Positions 8,069 through 15,689 of a DNA stretch of 64,000 nucleotides are shown here, one piece after another. The stretch's first letter is position 1, and each line of letters opens with the position of its first letter. Source of the DNA: Fimadaptatus sp050946055 (GTDB lineage Bacteria > Bacillota > Clostridia > Christensenellales > Aristaeellaceae); the NCBI GenBank assembly GCA_050946055.1, contig JBMNUB010000003.1:1-64000 (forward strand), written 5' to 3'. Below the pieces are notes generated by a model that was not told where the DNA came from, made no database searches, and saw nothing but the letters and a program-made list of their open reading frames with translations. Made by a program: the position numbers and the translations under genes.

Positions 8069-8703
8069 AGAAGATAGTCGCCATGGTATCGGGCGGCGGC
8101 ACCAATCTTCAGGCGATATTCGACGCCATAGACCGCGGCGAGATAGACGGCGAGGTCACGCTGGTCATATCCTCGTCGCGCAAGGCATATGCGCTGGAGC
8201 GCGCGCGCATGCGCGGCATACCGGTCGTGGCGCTGCCGCTCAAGGCGTTCGCCACGGCTGAGGAGTGCCATGCCGCGCGCCACAGGGCGCTGGTCGAGGC
8301 GCAGCCCGATCTCATCGTGCTGGCGGGGTATCTGGGCATACTGGGCGCGGATACCATACGCGCATTCGCCGGGCGCATACTCAACATACACCCGGCGCTG
8401 ATACCTTCGTTCTGCGGCAAGGGCATGTACGGCCATCATGTGCATGAGGCGGCGCTTGAATACGGCGTAAAGCTGTCCGGCGCTACCGTGCATTTCGTGT
8501 CCGAAGCCATAGACGCAGGCCCAATAGTCTTTCAGGGAAGCGTGCCCGTGCTGGAAGGCGATACGCCCGATTCTCTGGCCGAGCGCATACTGCCCATAGA
8601 GCATGAGCTGCTGCCCAAGGCGGTAGGTCTGTTCTGCGAGGACAGGCTGGTAATTGAGGGACGCAGCGTGCACATACTGCCGTCTAAGGAGGCTGAAGCA
8701 TGA
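8065..8703 (+). CDS. purN: phosphoribosylglycinamide formyltransferase
   Basis: PurN transfers a formyl group from 10-formyl-tetrahydrofolate to GAR, the third step of purine synthesis. The 212-residue product has VSGGGTNLQAI (residues 8-18), the catalytic NIHPALIPSFCGKGMYG block with Asn and His around residue 110, and the HFVSEAIDAGPIV segment containing the catalytic aspartate. It overlaps purM and the next gene by four bases each. The formate-tetrahydrofolate ligase gene at 40.6-42.3 kb would supply its cofactor. Confidence 0.96.
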   Translation: MKKIVAMVSGGGTNLQAIFDAIDRGEIDGEVTLVISSSRKAYALERARMRGIPVVALPLKAFATAEECHAARHRALVEAQPDLIVLAGYLGILGADTIRAFAGRILNIHPALIPSFCGKGMYGHHVHEAALEYGVKLSGATVHFVSEAIDAGPIVFQGSVPVLEGDTPDSLAERILPIEHELLPKAVGLFCEDRLVIEGRSVHILPSKEAEA

Positions 8704-9533
8704 AGCTGGCAAGACTGGACGGCGAGATGGGCGGCGCTCAGAACGCATACGATGTATTCGTGGCGCTGGATGACGCGGGCAGGCGGATGGGCAAGTGCTC
8801 GGTCGTGCCTTACCGCGCCGACGAACTGCTGCCCGATTGTCCTTTCAATATATTCCTTGACTTGGATGGCGCGCTGGAGAGCATGGACATGCTGCTGGGC
8901 GCGGCGCTGGCCTCGGCTGAGGTGGTGCATAGGCGCTACCCAAAGCTGAATGCGCGCGTGTACGCAGGCTGCGCGCCCGATGACGGCGGCATGCTGGATC
9001 TTCTGCGCTATTATGGCTTCCGCGTGGATGACCGCGAGGTGGGCATGATAAAGCAGCTCTATCCCGATCCGTTCGGCGTGGATCTGCCGCAGGGCATGAG
9101 CTACATAATCGACGGACTGGAGAGCCGCGAGGACAGCCGCCGCACGCTGGAGCGCATAAACGCGACCTTCGGCGAGAGCCGCAGCGAGGAATGGCTGGAA
9201 AGGCTCAAGCGCGAACCGGGCTTCCGCCGCATAGCGGCCATAGACATAAACGGCACGGTGGGCGAGGCTCTGGTGTATCAGATGGACAGGCTGGGCATCA
9301 TCGCGATGCTGGTAGTTGACGACAGGGCGCGCCGACAGGGTGTGGCGCAGTTCCTGCTGGAGTGCGCGCGGATACACTTTGTATCGCTGGGTCTGGGCTA
9401 TGCACGCGCGGATGTATGGGAGCGGCTCATGCCCGCAAGGCGCCTGTTTGAGCGCTGCGGGTATTTCGCTAAGGGAGATACATGGTATTTCCCTGGATTT
9501 ATGATGCAAAAGACGGAGGATGGTTTGTCATGA
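8700..9533 (+). CDS. GNAT-family N-acetyltransferase inside the purine operon
   Basis: The C-terminal half (about residues 150-270) has a GNAT fold pattern: a beta strand IAMLVVDDRARR, the acetyl-CoA pyrophosphate loop RRQGVAQFLL (about residues 210-220) and a final LFERCGYFAKGDTWYF strand. The N-terminal half (KLARLDGEMGG to YGFRVDDREV) looks like a second, diverged GNAT-type domain. The substrate cannot be read from the sequence. The gene overlaps purN by four bases at its start and purH by four bases at its end, so it is translated with the purine enzymes, although no GNAT is part of the standard pathway. Confidence 0.8.
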   Translation: MKLARLDGEMGGAQNAYDVFVALDDAGRRMGKCSVVPYRADELLPDCPFNIFLDLDGALESMDMLLGAALASAEVVHRRYPKLNARVYAGCAPDDGGMLDLLRYYGFRVDDREVGMIKQLYPDPFGVDLPQGMSYIIDGLESREDSRRTLERINATFGESRSEEWLERLKREPGFRRIAAIDINGTVGEALVYQMDRLGIIAMLVVDDRARRQGVAQFLLECARIHFVSLGLGYARADVWERLMPARRLFERCGYFAKGDTWYFPGFMMQKTEDGLS

Positions 9534-11272
9534 TAAAGCGGGCGTTGATAAGCGTTTCTGACAAGAACGGCATTGTTGAACTGGCGCGCGAGCTCACTGA
9601 GATGGGCGTTGAGATACTGTCTACCGGCGGCACGATGAAGGCGCTGAAGGATGCGGGCCTGCCCGTAACATCGGTCAGCGACATTACCGGCTTCCCGGAG
9701 TGCCTGGATGGGCGCGTAAAGACGCTGCATCCGGCCATACATGCGGGCCTGCTGGCCATGCGCTCCAATCCCGAGCACATGAAGCAGATAAAGGAGCTGG
9801 GCATAGAGCCCATCGACCTGGTGGTAATAAATCTGTATCCCTTCCGCCAGACCATCTCCAAGCCCGGCGTTGAGTTCGCCGAGGCCATAGAGAACATAGA
9901 CATAGGCGGCCCCACCATGATACGCGCCGCTGCCAAGAACTGGCAGGATGTGGCCGTGGTCGTCGATCCCGCCGACTATGCCACCGTCATAGAGCAGCTC
10001 AAGGCCACGGGCGAGGTCAGCCGCGACACCAAGCTCAAGCTGTGCTACAAGGTGTTTGCTCACACCGCGCAGTATGACAGCCTGATATCCAACTACCTCT
10101 ACTCCAAGCTGCCCGGCGAGCCCATCTTCCCGCCGACCAAGACGCTGGCCTACGAGAAGGTTCAGGACATGCGCTACGGCGAGAACCCGCATCAGGTGGG
10201 CGCGTTCTACCGCGAGCTGAATGCCACGCCCGGCTGCCTGACCGATGCCGTACAGCTGCACGGCAAGGAGCTGTCCTACAACAACATCAACGACACCAAT
10301 GGCGCGCTCGACCTGCTGCGCGAGTTCGGCGAGACCGCCGTTGTGTGCTGCAAGCACGCCAATCCCTGCGGCGTGGGCGTGGGCGCGACCGTGTATGATG
10401 CCTATATGAAGGCCTACACCGCCGATCCCATGTCGGTGTTTGGCGGCATAGTCGTGACCAACGCCGTGATAGACGAGGCCACTGCCGAGGAGATGCACAA
10501 GATATTCCTTGAGATAATCGTTGCGCCCGACTTCACGCCCGAGGCCATAAAGACCCTGACCTACAAGAAGCCCAGCCTGCGCCTGCTCAAGCTGGACACC
10601 ACCCATCGCGCATTCCCCGAGGGTGCGCTGGACATGAAGAAGGTGGCCGGCGGCATGCTGATGCAGCAGGTTGACGACAAGCTCTACAAGACCGCCGGCG
10701 AGTGGGAGGCCGATGCCCGCGCTGCTCAGACCGACAAGGTGCATAAGGAGCAGTTCAAGGCCGCGCGCAAGGCCGATGCCGACGCGCCCAAGTCTCAGCT
10801 GGAGGCGGCCATAGCTCCCGCGGTCGAGGCCGAGGTGGACAAGATTATGGCTGAGCGCAAGTCGCACCTCATCGATGTGGACGGCATGGCCTGGGAGGTC
10901 GTGACCGAGCGCGCGCCCTCCGACAAGGAGATAGCCGACATGAAGCTGGCCTGGCGCATAGTCAAGCACACCAAGTCCAACGGCATAGCCATAGCCAAGG
11001 ACGGTCAGTCGCTGGGCATAGGGCCTGGCCAGACCAACCGCATATGGCCCACCGAGATGGCCATAGCCCGCTCCGGCGAGCGCGTCAAGGGCGCGGCGCT
11101 GGGTTCGGATGCCTTCTTCCCGTTCGACGACTGCGCCAAGGCTGCGGCTGCCGCAGGCATAACCGCCATCATACAGCCCGGCGGCGCGGGCAACGATCAG
11201 GATTCCATAGACGTGTGCAACGCCAATGGCATAACCATGGTGTTCACCGGCATGCGCCACTTCCGCCACTAA
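9530..11272 (+). CDS. purH: bifunctional AICAR formyltransferase / IMP cyclohydrolase
   Basis: PurH performs the last two steps of IMP synthesis. The N-terminal IMP cyclohydrolase domain shows SVSDKNGIVELA, STGGTMKALKDAG, GRVKTLHPAIHAG and NLYPF. The C-terminal transformylase shows ELSYNNINDTNGALDLL, CKHANPCGVGVG, SVFGGIV and the end block AFFPFDDCAKAAA with IIQPGGAGNDQDSI. At 580 residues it is about 50-70 longer than usual. The excess is a Lys/Ala/Asp-rich insertion at roughly residues 385-450. The start at 9530 is on the ATGA overlap with the GNAT gene, after GGAGGA. Confidence 0.96.
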   Translation: MIKRALISVSDKNGIVELARELTEMGVEILSTGGTMKALKDAGLPVTSVSDITGFPECLDGRVKTLHPAIHAGLLAMRSNPEHMKQIKELGIEPIDLVVINLYPFRQTISKPGVEFAEAIENIDIGGPTMIRAAAKNWQDVAVVVDPADYATVIEQLKATGEVSRDTKLKLCYKVFAHTAQYDSLISNYLYSKLPGEPIFPPTKTLAYEKVQDMRYGENPHQVGAFYRELNATPGCLTDAVQLHGKELSYNNINDTNGALDLLREFGETAVVCCKHANPCGVGVGATVYDAYMKAYTADPMSVFGGIVVTNAVIDEATAEEMHKIFLEIIVAPDFTPEAIKTLTYKKPSLRLLKLDTTHRAFPEGALDMKKVAGGMLMQQVDDKLYKTAGEWEADARAAQTDKVHKEQFKAARKADADAPKSQLEAAIAPAVEAEVDKIMAERKSHLIDVDGMAWEVVTERAPSDKEIADMKLAWRIVKHTKSNGIAIAKDGQSLGIGPGQTNRIWPTEMAIARSGERVKGAALGSDAFFPFDDCAKAAAAAGITAIIQPGGAGNDQDSIDVCNANGITMVFTGMRHFRH

Positions 11273-11283
11273 TGCGCGGCTCA

Positions 11284-11310
11284 GGCTCGGTCATATGGCC
11301 GAGCCTTTAT
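11284..11310 (+). terminator. terminator after purH
   Basis: GGCTCGG (11284-11290) pairs with CCGAGCC (11299-11305) and is followed by TTTATT. It lies twelve bases beyond the purH stop and separates purH from the repeats and purD. Confidence 0.7.
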
Positions 11311-11360
11311 TGGCGAATTATGGCAACGGGGAATTGACAATTCGCGCCGTTGCTTGCGCG

Positions 11361-11572
11361 TGCCGCATTGACGAACAGTAGCAAGTCAGCGCGGCATCGC
11401 GTGCCTGTGCGTGCTGCGTTGACGAACAGCAGCAAGTCAGCGCGGTATCGCGTGCTGCATTGACGAACAGCAGCAAGCCCGCGCGGTATCGCGTGCTTGT
11501 GCGTGCTGCGTTGACGAACAGTAGCAAGTCAGCGCGGTATCGCGTGCTGCGTTGGCGAACAGCAATGTGCAT
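11361..11572. repeat. five-copy tandem array with alternating 51- and 41-bp units
   Basis: The core TTGACGAACAGYAGCAAG recurs at 11368, 11419, 11460, 11511 and (as TTGGCGAACAG) 11553. Spacings are 51, 41, 51 and 42 bp. The long units carry an extra ten bases near GCYTGTGCGT. The array is between purH and purD. The core contains TTGACG but no matching -10, so I do not call promoters in it. Nothing else is seen from 11311 to 11733. Confidence 0.85.
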
Positions 11573-11733
11573 GCCGGACATTGCAGGCCATGAGAAAGGC
11601 ATGAGTATATGGCATTGCGTGGGCTCTATGTAGCGGCTATGTACATTTGCCGAACATAAGCGCGCTGCTTAACTTGAAGGACATTTATCTGAATTAATGG
11701 CGGCATATGCCGCAGCTTGGGAGGCAATACGAT

Positions 11734-13005
11734 ATGAAGGTACTTGTTATAGGCGGAGGCGGGCGCGAACACGCCATATGCTGGAAGCTCAAGCAGTCGC
11801 CGCGCGTGACGGAGCTGCTGTGCGCGCCGGGCAATGGCGGCATAGCGGGCGTGGCGCGCTGCATACCCGATGTTAAGGCGACCGACATAGACGGCGTGCT
11901 GGCGCTGTGCAGGAGCGAGAAGGTGGACTTCGTCGTCGTAGCGCCCGACGATCCGCTGGCGCTGGGCATGGTGAATGCGCTGGAGCGCGAGGGCATACCG
12001 GCGTTTGGCCCCTGCCAGTCGGCGGCGCGCATGGAGTCCTCCAAGATATTCTCCAAGTCGCTGATGAAGAAGTACGGCATACCCACGGCGGCGTATGAGA
12101 CCTTCGACGACGCTCAGGCGGCGCTTGACTATGTTGCGCACGCGCGCACGCCCATAGTGGTCAAGGCCGATGGTCTGGCGCTGGGCAAGGGCGTTATAAT
12201 TGCCAACACCAACGCCGAGGCCGAGGATGCGGTGCGCTCGATGATGCTGGAGGGCGCGTTCAAGCAGAGCGGCAAGCGCGTCGTGATAGAGGAGTTCATG
12301 CGCGGCCGCGAATGCACCGTGCTGTGCTTCTGCGACGAGAACGCCATAGTACCAATGCCTTCCTCGCAGGACCACAAGCGCGCGCTGGACGGCGACAAGG
12401 GCCTGAATACCGGCGGCATGGGTGCGATATCGCCCGCGCCGTTCTATGACGGGGAGACTGCGCGCCGCGTGCGCGACGAGATACTGGAGCCTACCCGCCG
12501 CGCCATGAACGCGGAAGGGCTGCACTTCAGGGGCGTATTGTACGTGGGACTGATGCTCACCGAGGACGGCCCCAAGGTGGTAGAGTACAACGCGCGCTTT
12601 GGCGATCCTGAGACGCAGGTGGTGCTGCCGCTGATGGAGAGCGACCTTATGGACGTATTCGAGGCGGTTAGCCGCGGCGAGCTGAAGGGGCTTGACATAA
12701 AGTGGCGCGAGGATAAGAGCGCGGCGTGCGTGGTGCTGGCTTCGGGCGGCTATCCCGTGAAGTACACAAGCGGCTATCCGATAACCGGCATGGACGCGGC
12801 GGAGGCCGACGGCGCTATCGTATTCCACGCGGGCACCAAGCTGTCGGATGGCGAGTGCCTGACTGCGGGCGGGCGCGTGCTGGGCGTTACGGCGCTGGCT
12901 TCCGATCTGCGCGCGGCGCTGGACGCGGCATATGCTGCCGCCGGTAAGATATCCTTTAAGGATATACACATGCGCCGCGACATAGGCGCAAACGCGCTTA
13001 AGTGA
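11734..13005 (+). CDS. purD: phosphoribosylamine-glycine ligase
   Basis: PurD joins phosphoribosylamine and glycine to make GAR, using ATP. The 423-residue product opens with MKVLVIGGGGREHAICWKL (the N-terminal nucleotide-like fold) and contains the ATP-grasp blocks VVKADGLALGKGV, EEFMRGRECTVLCF, SSQDHKRALDGDKG with NTGGMGAISPAP, and EYNARFGDPETQVVLPL. ATG 11734 is chosen because GGGAGG lies at 11719-11724. It is separated from purH by a hairpin and a repeat array, so it may be transcribed independently. Confidence 0.96.
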   Translation: MKVLVIGGGGREHAICWKLKQSPRVTELLCAPGNGGIAGVARCIPDVKATDIDGVLALCRSEKVDFVVVAPDDPLALGMVNALEREGIPAFGPCQSAARMESSKIFSKSLMKKYGIPTAAYETFDDAQAALDYVAHARTPIVVKADGLALGKGVIIANTNAEAEDAVRSMMLEGAFKQSGKRVVIEEFMRGRECTVLCFCDENAIVPMPSSQDHKRALDGDKGLNTGGMGAISPAPFYDGETARRVRDEILEPTRRAMNAEGLHFRGVLYVGLMLTEDGPKVVEYNARFGDPETQVVLPLMESDLMDVFEAVSRGELKGLDIKWREDKSAACVVLASGGYPVKYTSGYPITGMDAAEADGAIVFHAGTKLSDGECLTAGGRVLGVTALASDLRAALDAAYAAAGKISFKDIHMRRDIGANALK

Positions 13006-13112
13006 GGGGCGCGCTGAACTCAGGCGGGCCTTATGACGGCAAGACAAGTGTGGCGGGGCTGATGGTGCGGCATAGGCGCATCGTCAGCCCTGCTGTGCAT
13101 GGAGGTGTGTGC

Positions 13113-13877
13113 ATGGATATAGCTATGATAGTGACCGATCTGGACAACACGCTGCTCACCAGCGACAAGCGCGTATCGCCGCGCACGGTGAAGGCGCTGA
13201 CCGCATGTCAGTCCAAGGGCATACTGGTTGCCTTCGCGACGGCGCGCCCGCCGCGCACGGTCGAGCGCTTTGTGCATGACGTGTATCCGGATGCAGTAGC
13301 GTATCACAACGGCGCGATAGTGCGCACTGCGCGGGGCGACGTGCTGCGCGCAGCCATGACGCTAAGCGAAGCGCGCGAGCTGGCGGCACGCATGCTGGCC
13401 GAGGATGCCCGGGCGAGCATAGGCATGGAGGTGGGCGACGGGCTGTTTGCCAACTTCGACATGTCGCACATACGCGGCTGCGATGACTTTATACTAAGCG
13501 ACTTTGCAAAGCTGCCCGACGAGCCGGTGTACAAGCTGATACTGGGCGTGCGCGGCTCACATGACATAGCGCGCATAGCTCGGCTGCTGCCCGAAGGGCT
13601 GTACGTGGAGCGCTGCGAGGACACGCTGGCGCTGGTCATGGCGCGCGGCGCTACCAAGCTGAACGGCGTGCGCCGCATGGCACAGGCAAGCGGCATACCG
13701 CTTGAGCGCGTGGCGGCGTTCGGCGACGACATGAACGACGTGGAGATGCTGTGCGCCTGCGGCGTGGGCGTGGCCATGGGCAATGGCATCGCCGAGGCTA
13801 AGGCGGCTGCCGATTATGTGTGCCTGAGAAATGATGAGGATGGCGTGGCTGTGTGGCTGGAGGGGAATCTGCTGTAA
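13113..13877 (+). CDS. Cof-type HAD-superfamily hydrolase
   Basis: This 254-residue protein has the four HAD motifs of a cap-C2B phosphatase: DLDNTLLTSDKRV (residues 9-21, with the nucleophile Asp), FATARPP (motif II, residues ~46-52), a lysine in ATKLNGVRRM, and GDDMNDVEML (motif IV). Such enzymes dephosphorylate sugar phosphates, flavin or pyridoxal phosphates. The substrate here is unknown. GGAGGTG stands before the ATG at 13113. It follows purD by about 110 bases on the same strand and may be co-transcribed. Confidence 0.88.
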   Translation: MDIAMIVTDLDNTLLTSDKRVSPRTVKALTACQSKGILVAFATARPPRTVERFVHDVYPDAVAYHNGAIVRTARGDVLRAAMTLSEARELAARMLAEDARASIGMEVGDGLFANFDMSHIRGCDDFILSDFAKLPDEPVYKLILGVRGSHDIARIARLLPEGLYVERCEDTLALVMARGATKLNGVRRMAQASGIPLERVAAFGDDMNDVEMLCACGVGVAMGNGIAEAKAAADYVCLRNDEDGVAVWLEGNLL

Positions 13878-13957
13878 GCAAAGCTGCATATGCGCAACGG
13901 TTCATGTTCATTGGATGCGAGCGGATTCAGCTGCGAGAGCAGGTGCAAATGATGTTG

Positions 13958-13977
13958 ACGTACATCATAATGTACGT
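13958..13977. repeat. upstream copy of the toxin-antitoxin operator palindrome
   Basis: ACGTACAT (13958-13965) and ATGTACGT (13970-13977) form a perfect inverted repeat with a CATA spacer. It differs from the operator at 14236-14255 only in the spacer and lies 278 bp upstream of it. A TTGACG -35-like hexamer overlaps it, but the expected -10 reads TGCAGA, so this copy may have lost promoter function. Confidence 0.8.
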
Positions 13978-13994
13978 TGCAGACTGTCAAAAAA

Positions 13995-14205
13995 CCCTCG
14001 GAGAGCTCGAGAGGCCTCGCAGCCCTCTCGACTTAGGTAGCGCCCAGCGACATGTGCGGTGGGCGCTCAGGATTTTTTGCGTCGGGAAATCCTATTTCCC
14101 AGAGCAGCATATCTTCCTTGCAGTTTCCACGCCCGGAAATCCGCAGGATTTCAGTGGAAACTGAGTAGGGGTGGCAGTGGCGGGGGAGATTCTCCCCCGT
14201 CCACG
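13995..14205. other. hairpin-rich intergenic element, copy A
   Basis: Five hairpins stand in a row: CGAGAGG with CCCTCTCG; AGCGCCCA (14039-14046) with TGGGCGCT (14060-14067) around a GCGACATGTGCGG loop; GGGAAAT with ATTTCCC; AGTTTCCAC (14122-14130) with GTGGAAACT (14154-14162) enclosing GAAATCC and GGATTTC; and GTGGCGGGGGAGA with TCTCCCCCG and CCAC (14177-14204). A second copy lies at 27460-27604. It could be a structured RNA or a palindromic mobile repeat. No protein is encoded. Confidence 0.7.
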
Positions 14206-14232
14206 CTTGTCAAAAAGACGCTTTGACAAGCA

Positions 14233-14261
14233 GTGACGTACATCATCATGTACGTTACAAT
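14233..14261 (+). promoter_or_regulatory. yefM-yoeB promoter with overlapping operator
   Basis: A -35-like GTGACG (14233-14238) and TACAAT (14256-14261) are 17 bp apart, and the palindrome ACGTACAT-catc-ATGTACGT (14236-14255) fills the spacer. The TGTAC core agrees with the TGTACA core reported for the E. coli YefM operator. The antitoxin alone or with the toxin should repress here. A CTTGTCAAA / TTTGACAAG inverted repeat (14206-14230) lies just upstream. Confidence 0.7.
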
Positions 14262-14279
14262 GTGCATGGAGGTGGAAGT

Positions 14280-14531
14280 ATGGACTATATCAACGCTACC
14301 AATGCGCGCAAGAATCTGTTCAATCTCATAAGCAACACCAATATCGACCATGTGCCGGTTCATATCTCCGGACCGCGCGGAAACGCCGTGCTGATAAGCG
14401 AGGATGACTGGAACAGCATACAGGAGACGCTATACCTGCACTCCGTGCCGGGACTGGCGCAGAGCATACTGGAAGCGCGCGCGGAGCCGATAGAGGATGG
14501 CGTGGAATACGACCCGGACGAGGAATGGTGA
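14280..14531 (+). CDS. yefM: type II antitoxin, Phd/YefM family
   Basis: The 83-residue product has the YefM signature: MDYINATNARKNLFNLI at the N-terminus (DNA-binding half), VHISGPRGNAVLISEDDWNSIQETLYL in the middle and an acidic C-terminal tail (EYDPDEEW) that would wrap the toxin. It should neutralise YoeB and autorepress the operon. GGAGGTGG precedes the ATG at 14280. The toxin gene begins two bases after the stop. Confidence 0.92.
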   Translation: MDYINATNARKNLFNLISNTNIDHVPVHISGPRGNAVLISEDDWNSIQETLYLHSVPGLAQSILEARAEPIEDGVEYDPDEEW

Positions 14532-14532
14532 G

Positions 14533-14799
14533 ATGTACCGAATAGTGTTTTCACGCCAGGCCGAAAAGGACAGGGCCAGGCTAAAGCAAGCCGGGCTGGA
14601 AAAGAAGGCGCGCGAGCTGCTGGGTGTAATAATGCGCGACCCATACTCAGCACTGCCCAGATACGAAAAGCTGACGGGCGATATGCAGGGACTGTATTCC
14701 CGCCGCATCAATATACGGTATAGGCCGGTATATGAGGTGGATGAGGCAAAAGGTGTAGTGCATGTGCTGCGCATGTGGACGCATTACGGTGAAAATTGA
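14533..14799 (+). CDS. yoeB: type II toxin, Txe/YoeB-family mRNA interferase
   Basis: YoeB is a RelE-fold ribonuclease that cleaves mRNA at the ribosomal A site. The 88-residue product shows ALPRYEKLTGDMQGLYSRRI, RYRPVYEV and the C-terminal MWTHYGEN. Glu in YEKL, Arg in SRRI and His in THY correspond to the catalytic Glu46, Arg65 and His83 of the E. coli protein. These residues are intact, so the toxin should be active. The start is one base past the antitoxin stop and there is no strong site of its own, which suggests translational coupling. Confidence 0.92.
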   Translation: MYRIVFSRQAEKDRARLKQAGLEKKARELLGVIMRDPYSALPRYEKLTGDMQGLYSRRINIRYRPVYEVDEAKGVVHVLRMWTHYGEN

Positions 14800-14800
14800 T

Positions 14801-14840
14801 AAAGGCTCAGCCGCGTAAACCTCTGCGGCTGAGCCTTTTG
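14801..14840. terminator. bidirectional terminator between yoeB and ribU
   Basis: AAAGGCTCAGCCGC and GCGGCTGAGCCTTTT form a 14-bp stem with T on one side and A on the other, so it can end both the plus-strand toxin unit and the minus-strand ribU transcript. Confidence 0.9.
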
Positions 14841-14918
14841 AGTGCAAACAGTGGGTATGGGCGCGCATAAATCAATCGCATCCGCGAGCGGCTTGCGCTG
14901 TAATAGCGCTACGCATAT

Positions 14919-15545
14919 TTATCGCCCGCTGCGGTCGTGCAGCAGCGGCGAGAGCGGCTTGTACAAAAGGAACGTGACCAGCGCCAGCGCCAGTCCCTTG
15001 ACCAGATTGAAGGGGATAACGCCGTATATGAACAGCGTTGCCAGACTGTCTATGGCGGGATTGTCGGCCATGGCAATTATGCCCTCCATGCCCGCAAACT
15101 TGGCGTACATGGGCAGCAGTATGAACTGATTGGTTATGACCGACATCGTGACCATCAGCACTACGCCTATCAGCATGCCGGTGAGCGCTGAGCGGCGGTT
15201 GCGAAGTACGTGATCCTCGCGGGCGGCGTTGCGCGAGAGCGCGTGGCGGTATATGAACGCGGCGGGCAGCACCAGCGCCGACGAGCACAGGAAGTCGGCA
15301 AGCTCGCCTATGCCGGCGGTCGTACCCATAGGTATATGCACGAGCGCCTTTATGACCAGCACTATCAGCCCATGCGCAGGCCCCAGCGCAAACCCGGCCA
15401 GCAGCGCCGGCATTGTGGAAAAGTCCAGCTTCAGCCAGGGCAGGAACATGGGTATCTCGAACATGGGCATCCAGAGTATTATCGATACCGCCGAAAGCAT
15501 AGCTATGCGCACCATAGAGCGCACCCTTGTGTCAACTTGCTGCAT
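14919..15545 (-). CDS. ribU: riboflavin ECF transporter S component RibU
   Basis: RibU is the substrate-binding membrane subunit of an energy-coupling factor importer for riboflavin. It works with the shared EcfA, EcfA' and EcfT subunits encoded elsewhere. The 208-residue product has about six hydrophobic segments, the family block LKLDFSTMPALLAGFALGP (about residues 39-57) and the C-terminal IPFNLVKGLALALVTF. A charged loop (SRNAAREDHVLRNRRS) splits it in two. The FMN riboswitch directly upstream supports the substrate. AAGGGGG precedes the ATG. Confidence 0.93.
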   Translation of the reverse strand: MQQVDTRVRSMVRIAMLSAVSIILWMPMFEIPMFLPWLKLDFSTMPALLAGFALGPAHGLIVLVIKALVHIPMGTTAGIGELADFLCSSALVLPAAFIYRHALSRNAAREDHVLRNRRSALTGMLIGVVLMVTMSVITNQFILLPMYAKFAGMEGIIAMADNPAIDSLATLFIYGVIPFNLVKGLALALVTFLLYKPLSPLLHDRSGR

Positions 15546-15634
15546 AATTTAAGCAGCCCCCTTTCGCATGTCGCCCCGCATGGGGCATACGCATGCTCCC
15601 GGCGATCGCGGGCGCATGCACGCTCAGGGGCAGC

Positions 15635-15666
15635 AAAAAACGCCCCTGATGCTTCTCAGAGGCGTG
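15635..15666 (-). terminator. FMN riboswitch expression-platform terminator
   Basis: On the minus strand ACGCCTCTGA pairs with TCAGGGGCGT around GAAGCA and is followed by TTTTTT. It lies between the FMN aptamer and ribU, so FMN binding would end transcription. Confidence 0.9.
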
Positions 15667-15689
15667 AAAAGACGGCAAACAAACCGCTG

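Noticed and set aside
9398..11269. A 623-codon open frame on the minus strand opposite purH
   Set aside because: It is antisense to a certain gene and rich in His/Ala/Leu/Gly runs, which is what the complement of this codon bias gives. No ribosome binding site or family match.
11368..11560. Promoters within the repeats (TTGACG in each unit)
   Set aside because: No -10 element at the right distance in any unit, and the hexamer is simply part of the repeat.
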